Shown: positions 42,834 through 54,207 of the stretch, piece after piece
How the letters are laid out: each line of letters opens with the position of its first letter
How positions within the stretch are numbered: position 1 is the stretch's first letter
NCBI GenBank assembly: GCA_019914945.1
Contig: CM034101.1
Coordinates: 7,327,188 to 7,391,187 of the forward strand
Length of the DNA stretch: 64,000 bases
Direction: 5' to 3'
DNA from: Typha latifolia
Lineage: Eukaryota; Streptophyta; Magnoliopsida; Poales; Typhaceae
The notes under the pieces: generated by a model
The model's input: the letters and a program-made list of their open reading frames with translations, nothing else
Databases searched by the model: none
Told to the model about the DNA's origin: nothing
Program-made: the position numbers and the translations under genes

Positions 42834-45800
42834 TCAAGCTGCTGTAACTCCTCGAGTGATCCACGTACAATCAGACTCTGGTCGCCCGTGCCATCGAACG
42901 AGAAAATGGTGAACCCCTCCTTCTACAGTAGATGTTATTTGATCATCTAAAATAGCATCTATCTTTTCTTGTAATGTGGATGGAAAAGGAGAAGTGGTAG
43001 GTGGTACAGCAGGGATGTCTAGAAGGGTAGTAGATGTAGCATAGGGTTCGGTAGGGATATGCATAGGTGGATGGTAGGCTGCTAGATCCTCAATATTAAA
43101 TGTACAACTAATGCCATAATCAGGGGGAATATCAATGATATAAGCATTAGCACCGACATGTTTCAGAACTTGGAAAGGTCCTGCACTATGGGAATGCAAC
43201 TTCCGAACAGCTCCCGAAGGGAATCGTTCGGGTCTGAGACAAATCATAACATGATCTCCAACATCGAACTCCTTAGCACGTTTGTGCAAGTCGGCATGTA
43301 TTTTATACTGGTGATTACTCACCTCAATTCGCTTAGTAATCTCTTGATGCAAAGAATAAACATGATGTGCAAATGCTTCGGCAGACTCAAAGACTCTAGA
43401 ATGAGATGACATAGGGAACAGATCTAGAGGTTTGCGTGCTTTAAAACCATGAACAACTTCAAATGGGCTCATGCCAATAGACCTATTAATGGAGTTATTA
43501 TATGCAAATTGAGCTATAGGAAGAATGGCATCCCAGTTTTTGTTATGATTACCCACGAGATAATGCAAAAGATTTCCAAGACTATGATTAACGACCTCGG
43601 TTTGACCATCGGTTTGAAGATGGGCAGTAGAAAATTTTAATTTTGTGCCAACCATGTGCCATAAGGTTTTCCAAAAATAACTCATAAAGCGAACATCTCA
43701 GTCGGAAACAATAGTTTTTGGAAGACCATATAACTTGACGATATAGGCAAAGTACAATTTGGCCACTTGTGACTCATCAGAGGACTTAGCACAAAGAATA
43801 AAATAGGCCATCTTAGAGAAGCGATCCACAACTACGAGGATTGAATCATGTTTTCTAAATGTGCAAGGCAATCCCAGGACAAAATTCATACTAACATCCT
43901 GCCACGGGTGATTAGGCACAGGTAACAGTGTGTAAAGTCTAGTGTTTTATTTTCTATGCTTTGCTAACTGACAAGTCCTACATTGACCAACTAATTTTGC
44001 GACGTCACGTTTGAGACTTGGCTAGTAGAATTGGCGCTCCACTTCCTCAATAGTTTTATCACGTCCAAAATGACCTAATAGGCTACTGGCATGGATCTCC
44101 CAAATAAGGAAGTCACGCACGGACGTACGGGGAACACAAAGCTTGTTAGCCTAAAAAGGTAACCGTCTTGGAGGGAATAACTGTCCAAAGCTAAGTTCGG
44201 ATCAGTTAGCAAAGTGAGAATGATTTCGCCAAAGTCCGGACAAGTTGTATAATCTTCCTTCATTTTGTCAAACCTAGTGACTTTGATGCTAATGGCAGAT
44301 AGAAGGTTAACCCTTCGGCTAAGCGCATCAGCCGCCTTATTCTCAACTCCAGCTCTATGTTTGAGTACAAAAGTATACTCCTATAAGAACTCGATCCAAC
44401 GAGCATATCTTGAATTTAGTTTCTTCTGAGAATTTAGGAATCGAAGAGCTTCATGGTCGGAATAAAGCACGAATTCATGCGGAAGCAAATAATGGCGCTA
44501 ATAGCGTAAAGCTTGAATAATCGCATAAAATTCCTTATCGTAAGTAGAGTACTTTTGCTTAGCCTCATTTAGTTTTTCGCTGAAATAGGCAGCAGGATGG
44601 CGTTCCTGGCTAAGGACACCGCCGATCCCGATGCCTGAGGCATCACATTCCACCTCGAAAGCTTTAGAAAAGTTAGGAAGACGCATTACAGGCCCTATTG
44701 TCATTTTCTTTTTACTCTCCTCAAAAGCCTTATTTGCTGCCTTACTCCAATAAAAATCTCCTTTCTTCAAGCAAGCAATGATTGGCGACATGAAAGTACT
44801 AAAGCCTCGAATGAAGCGGCGATAAAAAATAGCAAGGCCATGAAAGCTACGCACATCATGAATATTTCGTGGTGCCGGCCAATTAACAATTGCCTTAATC
44901 TTCTCAGGGTCAGCGCAGACTCCTTCTGAAGTAACCACAAATCCTAAGAAGATGACTCGATCGACAAGAAAAGAACACTTCTTTCTATTGCCATAGAGTT
45001 AAGCAGCACTAAGCGCTAGACAGACTTGTCGCAAATAGTCCAAATGAAGCTCTTTTGATCGACTATAAATCAAAATGTCATCAAAATACACCACAAGAAA
45101 TTTTCTCATGAATGGGTGAAGCACTTGTGTCATAACATGCATGAAAGTGATTGGGGTATTTGATAAACTGAAAGGCATTACCAACCATTCATACAACCTA
45201 TCTTTCGTCTTAAAAGCAGTTTTCTATTCATCGCATGGGCGAATTCAGATTTGATGATAACCACTTTTAAGATCGATCTTAGAGAAAATTGAAGCTCCCG
45301 CCATCATATCAAGCATGTCATCAAGTCGTGGAACAGGAAAATGATATTTGACTGTTATTCTATTGATGGCTCGACTATCGACACACATACGCCATGACCA
45401 ATCCTTCTTTGGCGTGAGCAAGACAGGCACAACACAAGGGCTTAGGCTTTCGCGGATAAAATCCTTCATAAGAAGTTCATTTACCTGATGTTGCAGTTCA
45501 GCATGTCTTTGGGGCTCATTCGATAGTGTGGCAAGTTTGGGAGAGACGCTCTAGGGACAAAGATAATTGCATGTTGAATATTGCGTAAAGGAGGTAATTA
45601 GTCCGGCAGATTATCCGGGAACACATCTTGAAACTCATTTAGTATAGGAGCAGATTTGTCGGATGATGGAGTGAGGGTAGTGCTCCTAACTTCACAAGCC
45701 ACCAATGCAAACATATTAGAGCCTTGGTTTGCTTCCTTTTCAAATTCTTTAGAATTTATTATGTGCAAACCCTTTTTACTTGGAGCATTTTTCTTATTAT

Positions 45801-46248
45801 TTTTATTAATTATTTTAGGGCGCATAGGATTTATCTTAATCTTTTTGTCTTCAAAATTGAAAGAGCACGAGTTATAACGCCCAAAAATAGTTACATCATG
45901 ATCATATAACCAAGGACGGCCTAAAATGATATGCCCTACATCCATCAGCACAATGTCACACCACACATCTTCCTTATAAGAAAGGAAAGTGATAGGAACG
46001 AGGCATCTCTCGTTTATAGCAATGGAAGAATCATTTACCCAAGATACCTTATAAGGATTCGAATGAGGTGTAAACTTTAACGCTAGATGAGATATAATGT
46101 TAGAAGAGACAACGTTAATACAACTCCCACTGTCGATAATGACTTTGCAAAATTTAGTTCCACATTTAATGTAAGTATGGAATATTGCATTCCTTCGCCA
46201 ATCATTGATCTCCCGGGGTTGTGTCAAAGTGCAACGAACGACACCCAC
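42834..46248 (-). pseudogene. Chromovirus copy 2 pol (protease, RT, RNase H, integrase, chromodomain)
   Basis: Protease at 46248-45598 has the active-site IDSGS and HIILGRPW. Reverse transcriptase at 45469-44999 has [22 protein letters not shown] and the catalytic YFDDIL box. RNase H at about 44938-44280 has FEVECDASGIGIGGVL and a [12 protein letters not shown] block. Integrase at about 44270-43000 has a zinc region, GQCRTCQ, then VSMNFVLGL where the first catalytic Asp reads Asn, then IVSD followed by a stop, then QTDGQTEVVN with the Glu intact. A chromodomain closes it (about 42985-42850, with FLVRWHGRPESDCTWI); chromodomains of this kind guide integration by binding histone marks. Several stops and the Asp-to-Asn change make it inactive. 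Confidence 0.85.
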
Positions 46249-46350
46249 AATATGGTCTCCATAATCACGATCTTCGTCACTATCTTGGAGATCATCAGGG
46301 TTAGGTTCATAAACTTGTTCATCGAGCCCATTTTCTCCGATAGTGTCATC

Positions 46351-47408
46351 CTATTCCCTAAGATAAAGGACCTTTTGAAGACAGTTTGAGGCTACATGAC
46401 CAACTTGTCTATATTTGTAACATCGACGGGGATCATTAACAGGTGCAGTTTCATGGAGGGGCCCCTTCCCTTTGTCAAGTTGGGCAGGTGCGGTAGTTTG
46501 GGTAGTTCTAGTAGGTACCGATGGTGGTGGAGCTTTTACGCCAACAGATGCGTAACTAGAAGGGGTGCGCCCAATTGGTCGCCTAGGCAATTATTGCCTA
46601 TTAACCATCTCGTAGTTCAACGCAAGAGTGTAAGCTTGGTCCAAGAAGGTAACCTCTCGAAAAACTAACTCTCTTCGAATGTTGTCATTAAGGCCACGCT
46701 TAAAATAACTCAGTGTCATCCTCTTATCCTCCACAACATTACATCTCAGCATATATTCCTCAAATTGGGAGACATATTCGCTCATAGGCATGTTTCCTTG
46801 TTTAAAATTATTCCATTGATTCAAAAGGTCACCAAGATAAGAATGTGGCAAATATTTTTCTTTTAATTTTTCTTTCATTTCATGCCAATGAATTATGGGA
46901 GGTCGGTTTCATCGCACTAAAAGTTGTTCTATACTTTGCCAAAACAGTTTGGCTCGGCCAACTAGTTTCATTTGGGCAAATCTAACGCGTCGGTTTTCTA
47001 GTAGATCATACCACTCAAAGAAGTGGTCCATCTCACGGAGCCAGTTAGTAAATACAGCAAAATCTAAGCGACCGTCAAAAGTTGGGGCATCCACCTTAAT
47101 ATTTTTTTATAATTGATTGTCATGATTTTGAGATTCTCTAAAGGCAACATTGCCTCTAAACCCCCTATTATTATGAAAATCAAATGTCTCTTCATGATAA
47201 TTTTGCCTATGGGGTTCTTTCTCAAGACCTCTCTCATGGTGAGGGTAGTATGGAGCCTATCGATTGGTCTCAACATTAGGAGCGGCACGCGTGGCACCCG
47301 TGTTGGACGCACCGATGTCACTCCTGGTCTCATGTTGGTCACGACCTATCTCAATAGCCTCAAGACGAGCATTGAAATCATCCAATCTTTCATAGTATTA
47401 GGTTCCAT
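46351..47408 (-). pseudogene. Chromovirus copy 2 gag
   Basis: The start ATGGAACCTAATAC is at 47408. The core at 47094-46591 reads [34 protein letters not shown], then KEKLKEKYLPHSY and a YVSQFEEYMLRC block, classical Ty3/gypsy gag. A Pro-rich linker and a zinc knuckle follow at about 46430 (CYKYRQVGHVASNC), in which the second Cys of C-x2-C-x4-H-x4-C is Tyr. Stops at about 46900 and near 46590, and a frameshift upstream of 47100, break it. Confidence 0.8.
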
Positions 47409-48240
47409 AACAGACTGGATAAAGGGTGAGAGACTCTCATACCACTACGAAGGTTCATATAAAGTGTCTCTATCACTAAAGAAATAAATGCAATAAATGA
47501 ATAATGATATGCAAGCTAAGAGATCATAGCGAACAATAAGGGAGTAATAACTAGAATAACCTATAGCCACTTATGAAGTTTTCAGTAAGAGCCAGTCAGA
47601 CTCAACAAAAAAATTATAAACCAGTAGTACAAGCTCCCGAGATCGAGATGGGGACTGCAGATATGTCAAGACTTTCCCTCTAACTTAGCTAGTTTTACTG
47701 TTAATACTAATTATTTTTTTTTAACAAACAAAAAGAAGTAGCTAGGCAATAGCAGGCTCAAGTGCTTGTTGAAATAAAACAAATGAATTGTAATGTAAAT
47801 AGGTAGGCAATAGCAAGCAATAATAGGCTTAATATGGTTATGATCCACACTAATAGAAAGACAGTTGCTATTTTAAGACTAACAAATAACAGTAAAGAAA
47901 GGACGGATGTTACCGAATGTCGCACGTCCACTATAGAGGATGGTCGTGATAACGATGGCCGGAATCCGACAATAGCGGCGGTGGTGACGGCTGCGGTAGT
48001 AAGGACAACGGCAGCGGCAGCGGTTGCGGTGGTAAGGACAGCAGCAGTGGCTACGGTGGCAGGTTGCTGCAACTATGACGATGCAGTGGTAGGACCATGT
48101 AGGGGCTGTAGCGACAGTAGTAGTGGAGCAGCGACGGCGGTGGAGATGGGCTGCGGTAGGAGTGGTGGAAGTGGCAACAGTGGTTGTAGCAGCAAAGATG
48201 GCTGTGGATGGGCGGCTGCGATTGGAAATTGTAGGTAAAC
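47409..48240 (-). other. Leader of chromovirus copy 2
   Basis: This matches copy 1 from the GAGACTCTCATACCACTAC block (47431-47449) through GGTTATGATCCACACTAA (47837-47854) and on into a degenerate trinucleotide block (47940-48220, GGCAGCGGCAGCGG type). The word TGGTATGAGAG on the - strand at 47436-47446 resembles a primer site but is conserved as leader in copy 1. Confidence 0.6.
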
Positions 48241-48549
48241 AGGTCGATTTTGGGTAGGTTTCTACTGATTCACTAAGGCTGAAAGATAGGCTAGGTTAGG
48301 CTGGTGGTATTTAAATAGCATTATGATTTTGGCTGCCATCCACACCTTTATAGAGACTAGCCAACAAGCCAAAATAATAATTATTAACTCTAATTCTAAT
48401 GGACTCCCGTCGATCGCATTCGAACGCACAAAAGTCGTTCTCTGTCGATACTAACGTGATGCAAACATTCAAACGCGGCCTACAAAAAAATTATTTTAAT
48501 AAAAATAAATAAATAAAATAATAAGAAAAGACTCTAACAAGGTATATCA
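48241..48549 (-). repeat. Family-A LTR fragment next to chromovirus copy 2
   Basis: The GGCTGCCATCCACACCTTTATAGAG block (48335-48360), one GCATTCGAACGCAC palindrome unit (48416-48430), AATAAGAAAAGACTC and the final GGTATATCA at 48549 match the LTR at 2276-3187. Only about its last third is recognisable. It stands where copy 2 should have a family-B LTR. Confidence 0.7.
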
Positions 48550-49895
48550 GAATTAAAAAGAAATGCTCAATTTTTTACAAACATTTGCATGTTTCAAGTA
48601 TATTTTAAGGCATGGCTTTTTCAAATGTATTGGGGATGGCAAAGCTACGCAAATAGCTAATGATTCTTGGATTTTTGATATGCCTATATCTTGGAAGCTT
48701 ACCTTTTTTAATATGGACATAAGGTTGGGATCCAAGAGAGTGGCAAGATTAATTAACAAGGGAATTTGGAATGCTAATAGACTTACCCTTTGGTTTGGAC
48801 CTATCTTAGGGGAGAGGATTGCCAATATCCTATTGCCTAGATCCAAGGTGGATGATTGTTGGATATGGAGGAGTGACCCTAAAGGCCGTATACCGGTCAA
48901 ATCTGCTTGTGATCTTATACTGGAAGGTAGCTGTGAAAATTATCCTAAAGTTGATAAAAAATGGAACAGGATCTAGGGCTTCAGATTGCTCCTCGTATTA
49001 AAATTTTTATTTGGAAATCCTTTTAGATAAACTCCCCAAGTACAGTCTATTGGCTTAACAAGTTCCCTTATATGTGACATCTGTGGTGGGACCTAAATAT
49101 GACAGTATTGGGTTTACATTTCAGTTTTGGTGAAGACTAGATTTATGAGGGTTGGTTAAATGAGGGAATAGATCTTCTCGAGAGAGGAGAAAGTTTATCT
49201 TGGCTATAATTGCTAATACCTTATGGCAAATCTGGAAATATAGAAACAACAAGTGTTTCGGTGATAAAAAAATTTCTGTTTATCAGGTATGGAGATCTAT
49301 GCTCCTTATGACGGTTAAGTATTTTAACATTTCGATGAAAGGATTGTCTTCACCTGATATGAATAGAAAAGTAATTAAATGGTCTGCTCCCTCCACAGAC
49401 TAGATCAAAATTAATGTGGATGGGTCTTTTGATTCATCCACTAAAAAAGGAGGGGATGACTGAATTGCTAGAGATTCTAATGCAAACATTCTTTTTGCAG
49501 GTGGAGGGTCATGTCAAGCTTAAAATGCCCTAATGACAGAAGCATGGGCCTTAAGGGAAGAGCTGATGGATGAAAGCAAAGGAACAAAAATTGGAAAGGG
49601 TGGTGGTGGAAATGGATTCCCAGATCTTGAAACAATCCTTAGAATGCGACTTACCCCATTGGATGATAAGAAACATTATTAAAAACTGCAAAAATCTGTT
49701 GAAAGATTTTCCTAATATACATCTAAAGCACACCTATAGGTAAATGTTCCTTCTTTTTGTGGGATGGGTCCTAACTTTCAATCTGTTTTGTTGAAGGATA
49801 GATTTGATAGCTCTTAATCTAGGGATGATAGGACGTAATTTTGTTGGCCCTTTTGGCTGTTTTTCTAATTAAAATTTAATTTCCCTAAAAAAAAG
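48550..49895 (+). mobile_element. LINE, 3' part with RNase H region and short poly(A)
   Basis: It resumes LINE sequence after the chromovirus: the C-terminal zinc-ribbon/RVT tail, then a decayed RNase H domain, a short 3' region and an A run at 49887-49894. It may be the same LINE as at 39270-42458, since chromovirus copy 2 lies exactly between them, but the middle of ORF2 is lost. Confidence 0.7.
48560..49745 (+). pseudogene. LINE ORF2 C-terminal remnant (zf-RVT and RNase H)
   Basis: YILRHGFFKCIGDGKATQIA and NDSWIFDMPISW are the block after a LINE reverse transcriptase. WIWRSDPKGRIPVKSACDLI is the zf-RVT signature (about 48855-48920). After stops, KINVDGSFDSSTKKGG (about 49410-49450), TEAWALREEL (about 49540) and an EMDSQIL-like stretch (about 49607-49630) form an RNase H-like domain, ending HLKHTYR at 49739. 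Stops and frameshifts occur throughout. Confidence 0.75.
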
Positions 49896-50877
49896 AGCTA
49901 AATCTTACACTCAATTAGACATGCTGGTATCTTATAATAATATGAAATTCTCTTCTTATTGAACATGCATGTACTCTCTATTAATTTAAATTTTTTCTTC
50001 CTTTAGCCAAAGAGAAAATTAGAATAACTATATTAATATATTAGAAGTTTTATTCTTGTAGTTCAGTTCGCAAATGTTGCTCTAAGTATTTCTAAGTGTG
50101 AAATATTTTAGAGTTTCATTTTTTTTGTACTATTTTAATTGGCAGTAGGTTATGGAGCTCATAGCGTGTACATTTCTAGTGGGTAGTTATTAATATATCA
50201 GTTCCTGAGCACAATTCATAGTTACTGTTTAAGTCTCTTATTTCCAAACTTTTATTTATGTGAGTTTCACAGTTTTATTACATAGTTTGTAAGTTACTGA
50301 ACATTTATATTTTTATGAGTTTCACAGTTTCATTACTTGAACTCATAGTTATTGAACATTTATATTTTTTGTTTCATAATTTTTTTATGTAATTTATAAT
50401 TGTTGAAGACTTGTAATTTTATATATTTATGTAATTTATAGTTTTAAACACTTATATTTTGTTTCGCTATTATTACATATACACAATTATTAAACACATG
50501 TAGTTTACGAATTTTTTGTTAGTAGGCCATAAATAAGTTACATAATTCGTAGTTTTATCTATATTAATTCATAAAATTTATTACTGTCTGATGAGACCCG
50601 AGCTCAATCAAGTCACCTTGTGGGGATATTGAGTTCGCTAGATCGAGCCTACCTATCTATAATTAGTTATTTATTATTTTTAGAGTGTTTCTCGTCTCAT
50701 CTCCGGCTGTCGAACATGTTGCTAATGGTATTCAAACTATCGAGTATGAGAGCAACATTTATGAGGTGTTCACATGTCTGGCTAACAGTATTTGTACTGT
50801 ATTAATATATAACAAGTTTATAGCTTCACCGCTCAATAAGGATAAATTTGGAATAATAATTAGAAAAAAAGAATAAC
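49896..50877. other. AT-rich intergenic with a diverged tandem repeat
   Basis: No gene. From about 50213 to 50480, words such as GAGTTTCACAGTTTCATTAC and GAACATTTATATTTTT recur every 60 or so bases, a decayed AT-rich tandem array like the one at 62240-63320. Confidence 0.5.
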
Positions 50878-50885
50878 ATGCAAAA
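50878..50885 (+). repeat. MITE target duplication, left (partner 51149-51156)
   Basis: ATGCAAAA occurs exactly on both sides of the MITE at 50886-51148. Confidence 0.85.
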
Positions 50886-51148
50886 TAACAATGGCCGTGC
50901 TGGCAGCGTACAAGCATAGGGCACAAGGGGTGCCACACGACACCCCTCCTAGTAGTGACTTGCTCGTTGTCGACGTCGCTGCTCATCTTCACCCTTTGCT
51001 GCTCATCGTCAAGTTTGCCATCATCGCTTACTGTCGACCTCATCATTGCTTGAGCTAGGGCGACAACAAGGTCAACATCGCACGACAAAGGGTAAAAATG
51101 AGCGGTCCCTTTTATCTTTTTCTCTCCATCTTCTATGGCACATCCTTG
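50886..51148. mobile_element. hAT-like MITE, GATGGCCGTGCC family (263 bp)
   Basis: Ends TAACAATGGCCGTGCTGGC and TATGGCACATCCTTG, with a perfect 8-bp duplication ATGCAAAA. The first base pair is TA rather than CA. The internal palindrome GGGGTGCCACACGACACCCC (50929-50948) is shared with other copies. Confidence 0.8.
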
Positions 51149-51261
51149 ATGCAAAAAAAGCATAAAGTGAGCTTGACTCACAAAATCAAAAGTGAACTGT
51201 GTTTTCGGTGCAAATCATCCAATATACAACTAGCATAATTATCAATTTATGTTATGTATAT

Positions 51262-51388
51262 CATGGATGGCCGTGCCGGCGGTGTACCGGCACATGGCAT
51301 GAGGGGTGCCGCACGACACCCCTCCTAATAGCTTCGCCATTTACCTCGTCATCGAGCTCGCTGTCGCAACTTAAGTTTTAACCGATAA

Positions 51389-51419
<31 letters not shown>

Positions 51420-51651
51420 CTCTCTCTCTCTCTCTATTTCTATCTCTTTTTTCCCCTCCCTCGGCTAGGGCACTCGACGTGAGCTCGGGCGAGCGGCGAT
51501 GGTGAAGGCCAGCAGCAACGGCGACGGCCAAGGTGGTACATTTTCTCCTGCTTTTCTTACGGCACGGCCGGCAAGTGCCGTAGCACGTACTGTGCTGTGC
51601 CATGCCGGCAGGCGATCGACACGGGCTGTGCCTGTGGCACGACCATCGTTG
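51262..51651. mobile_element. hAT-like MITE, GATGGCCGTGCC family (390 bp)
   Basis: It begins CATGGATGGCCGTGCCGGC and ends TGGCACGACCATCGTTG, with perfect duplications ATGTATAT at 51254-51261 and 51652-51659. Inside are GGGGTGCCGCACGACACCCC, a CA/CT microsatellite (51389-51434) and the CTCGGCTAGGGCACTCGA stretch that also occurs in the copies at 31413 and 39956. It is the cleanest full-length copy and a good type member. Confidence 0.85.
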
Positions 51652-51660
51652 ATGTATATA

Positions 51661-53813
51661 CAAACACTAACTCCGTGTTAGAGTTTTTCATTAATATATA
51701 AACAACTTCATTCTGTCAACGAATTTTTGGACGGGCAGTATAATGGCACGTGAAAAAAGTGGTTTAGGAGCTAGGGATATTGAAGTTTGATTAGATACCT
51801 AGTTTGGTGAAATACTCCTATATCCACGGCCTTAAATCTGTCCTCCACAACTATCTGACAGCTGATGAATAGCTGGTATTCCTATTATAGGTCGCTATAC
51901 GGCCAGCCATTACATGCTCATATCTCACTGAAAGCGAAACATATAAGCTGGAAAGAGATTAATTATAACAGGAGATATTTGCAAGGATTATATAACTTTT
52001 TTTCTAAAGAAAGTCCATAGATCTCCGGGATTCAAAGGAGTAGTTGTAAACACACACATACAAAAGAAAAAAAATAATAGAAAAGGAGGAGGAGGAGGAG
52101 GAGGAGGAGGAGAAGAAGAAGAAGAAGAAGAAGAAGAAGAAGAAGAAGAAGAAGAAGAAGAAGGGAGTAGTTGGAGAGAAAGGTTGGGAATAAATGAGAG
52201 GGAGGTAGGAGGTATATAGGTTCTGGCAGAAGACTTCTGTAGATCTGAAAAAAGAGGAAAGAGGAGTTCCTCCTATGAGTTATGAGATAGACCAGCAACT
52301 GCAAGCAGTATGTCTTTTGTGGTCCTACTGAAATAAAACTGAGCAGGAAATTTAAATCAACCCAAAAGATGTACAGATAATTTTAGATTTCACGTTACAT
52401 TGTATGTTTCATATCTGCAAATATACTCTTGATTAACTGTCTTTTGTTATTTCTTAATTTGGAAGAAGTAACCAAGGCATGTAAGGATATACTGCAAATT
52501 AAAAATATCCTCTCAAACTCTGGATCCAATGACAACTAGCTAGCAGTAGGTGAGCTCTGTGATAATGCCCGAAAAACTGGACTCCATTTGCAACTAGTTC
52601 AACTTGAATGAATGATTTTATGTACTAATCCACTAAGAGAAGGCACAATTTACAAAAGAAATCTATTTTCTTTTGGATAATTATACCTAGACTCTAATCT
52701 AAACTGATGTTCATTTCCAAATAGACTCTTATTTTTTTTCTCTTAACTATCAAAAATCTCTAAAATATTAATTTCATTAGTTACGCGTTAGATTTATATT
52801 AAAGATTAATATGTGAGTATCATGTGATTAATTTTAGGCTCCATAGAAACTATTTTACATTTTTACAGAAGTAAAAAAACAGGAATAAAGTTAACTGTAA
52901 AATAGTTATTTAATTATTTTTGATAATATAACGGGGTAAGAGATTTTATATTTAGAGAATCAATGTACTGAAAAAGATAAATAAGTGTAAAAATAAGTAA
53001 CAGTTGAGAAGGTTTTAATATACTTATTTATTTTCTCACAATCTATATCACTAAAGCTTTTACGACTTGAAGGCTCTTTTTGTCAAAAATATATATGCCG
53101 ATCTCGTTTCAAAAAATGTATACCAGTTGCCAAGGACAAGGAATTTGTTCAAGACGATGGGTATGCGATGGTTGCTTGAATGATGTCATATTGGAATTCA
53201 CGACGCCAACCATGACCAGTTTAATCTGATCCGTATACAATCTGGGACTGTTCATCCATGTGCGATTCTTTGACCGTTTATAGCGCCTCGGGATTTACAA
53301 ACATTATTCGAGTTTTCAAGTCCGCACGAATTTTAGAGGGTAGTTAAGAACGCCGCATTATGTGACTTCGCCGGCCAACTCTTCAAACTGTTCCTTGATT
53401 CCAGTTATGCAAAGGCCAAACTTTGACAATCTTTAATATGATTTGACGATATTCCTTTCCCAAAGTCCTTTAATGTCATCCAGCATCTAATCTTTTTCTT
53501 TTGAGAAAAAGCATCTAATCTTTTACTTGGCTATTCCTGTATAAGTATTTGAAAGAGAAGACAAGACGTAAATATGAACAGGGGGAAGTCAGCCTCATTT
53601 GTTTCTTCTCGGCAAATAATCAGCTCTCACAGGGCAGCGCAAACGCTAAGCCACTCCAAGATGTACATTTCCGACCCATAGATCAATCTCATGGGTCTCG
53701 TATCAAAATCACTACGCTAGAAAAATTACAACACATTAGAGAGGAGCAAATTTAGAGAGAGAGGACACAATGAGATGAACAAGAACCCAACTCCTCCATT
53801 TCCCTCCCCCACA
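51661..53813. other. Intergenic, no gene; GGA/GAA microsatellite
   Basis: A GGA run followed by about 18 GAA units lies at 52085-52163. The rest is AT-rich, becoming balanced at 53100-53700, nearest the SAUR gene. The small + strand frame at 53549-53755 has no recognisable family. The SAUR 3' UTR should occupy roughly 53600-53813. Confidence 0.5.
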
Positions 53814-54113
53814 TCACCTCATCATGGAGGTGAGAGCGCGGAAAACCACCTCCTCGCATGGGATGGTAAGTCCCATGTCATGGTCGAACCCGAACTCCTC
53901 CTCGGCCCGTCGCAGTAGGCTTCTGAACTCCGGGTGTTCCAAATAGGAGATGGGCACTATGAAACGGCTCCTCTTCTCCCCTACGTATACTGCGAAGTGA
54001 CCTTTGGGCACGTCATTGGGTAGCCCTTGTTTTCTCCCCAAGCTTGAGCACCTCTTTAGTATCTGCTTCAATGTCGTAGCTTGTGGGAGCTTGTTGCTCT
54101 TGCTAATAGCCAT
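53814..54113 (-). CDS. SAUR: SAUR family protein (small auxin up RNA)
   Basis: Intronless, 99 residues, a usual length. The SAUR core spans residues about 33-97: [29 protein letters not shown], then [21 protein letters not shown] and a short helix before the end. The N terminus ([22 protein letters not shown]) is basic, as in the SAUR50-like subgroup. Known of the family: SAURs inhibit PP2C.D phosphatases, which releases plasma-membrane H+-ATPase activity and drives cell expansion; transcripts are short-lived and often auxin-induced. The frame is intact and a TATA box stands about 90 bases upstream of the start codon. No neighbouring SAUR is present, though the family is often clustered. Which paralogue it is cannot be said. 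Confidence 0.95.
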   Translation of the reverse strand: MAISKSNKLPQATTLKQILKRCSSLGRKQGLPNDVPKGHFAVYVGEKRSRFIVPISYLEHPEFRSLLRRAEEEFGFDHDMGLTIPCEEVVFRALTSMMR

Positions 54114-54199
54114 TAGGATAATCTTATTTCAAGGAGAGGGAAAATTTTGAGAAGATTTGGTCGGTGGTATGTGCGAGTTGGGACAGAGGGGTTGGATGT

Positions 54200-54207
54200 T
54201 ATTTATA
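54200..54207 (-). promoter_or_regulatory. TATA box of the SAUR gene
   Basis: CCTATAAATA on the - strand, about 87-94 bases upstream of the ATG. Transcription would start near 54170, giving a leader of about 55 bases. No canonical TGTCTC auxin element is seen close by; a TGTCCC word occurs near 54180. Confidence 0.7.

Larger units (their letters stand above)
42459..48240 (-). mobile_element. Chromovirus-type Ty3/gypsy element, copy 2 (inserted in the LINE)
   Basis: Same family as copy 1 and much better preserved. From left to right on the + strand: family-B LTR (42459-42767), chromodomain, integrase, RNase H, reverse transcriptase, protease, gag, leader. The family-B 5' LTR expected on the right is missing; instead a family-A LTR fragment follows and LINE sequence resumes at 48550. 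Flanks do not give a target duplication (TGATG against GAATT), so the right end was rearranged. The right boundary is approximate. Confidence 0.8.

Noticed and set aside
47436..47446. TGGTATGAGAG on the - strand as primer site of chromovirus copy 2
   Set aside because: Copy 1 has the same block as internal leader at about 26985, while its real LTR and primer site are at 28770-29101.
47834..48238. 134-codon + strand frame, Gly/Cys/Ala-rich
   Set aside because: Same trinucleotide leader block in copy 2, antisense to the element; no recognisable domain.
53549..53755. 68-codon + strand frame next to SAUR
   Set aside because: It lies in the expected SAUR 3' flank, has no domain, and the start context is arbitrary.
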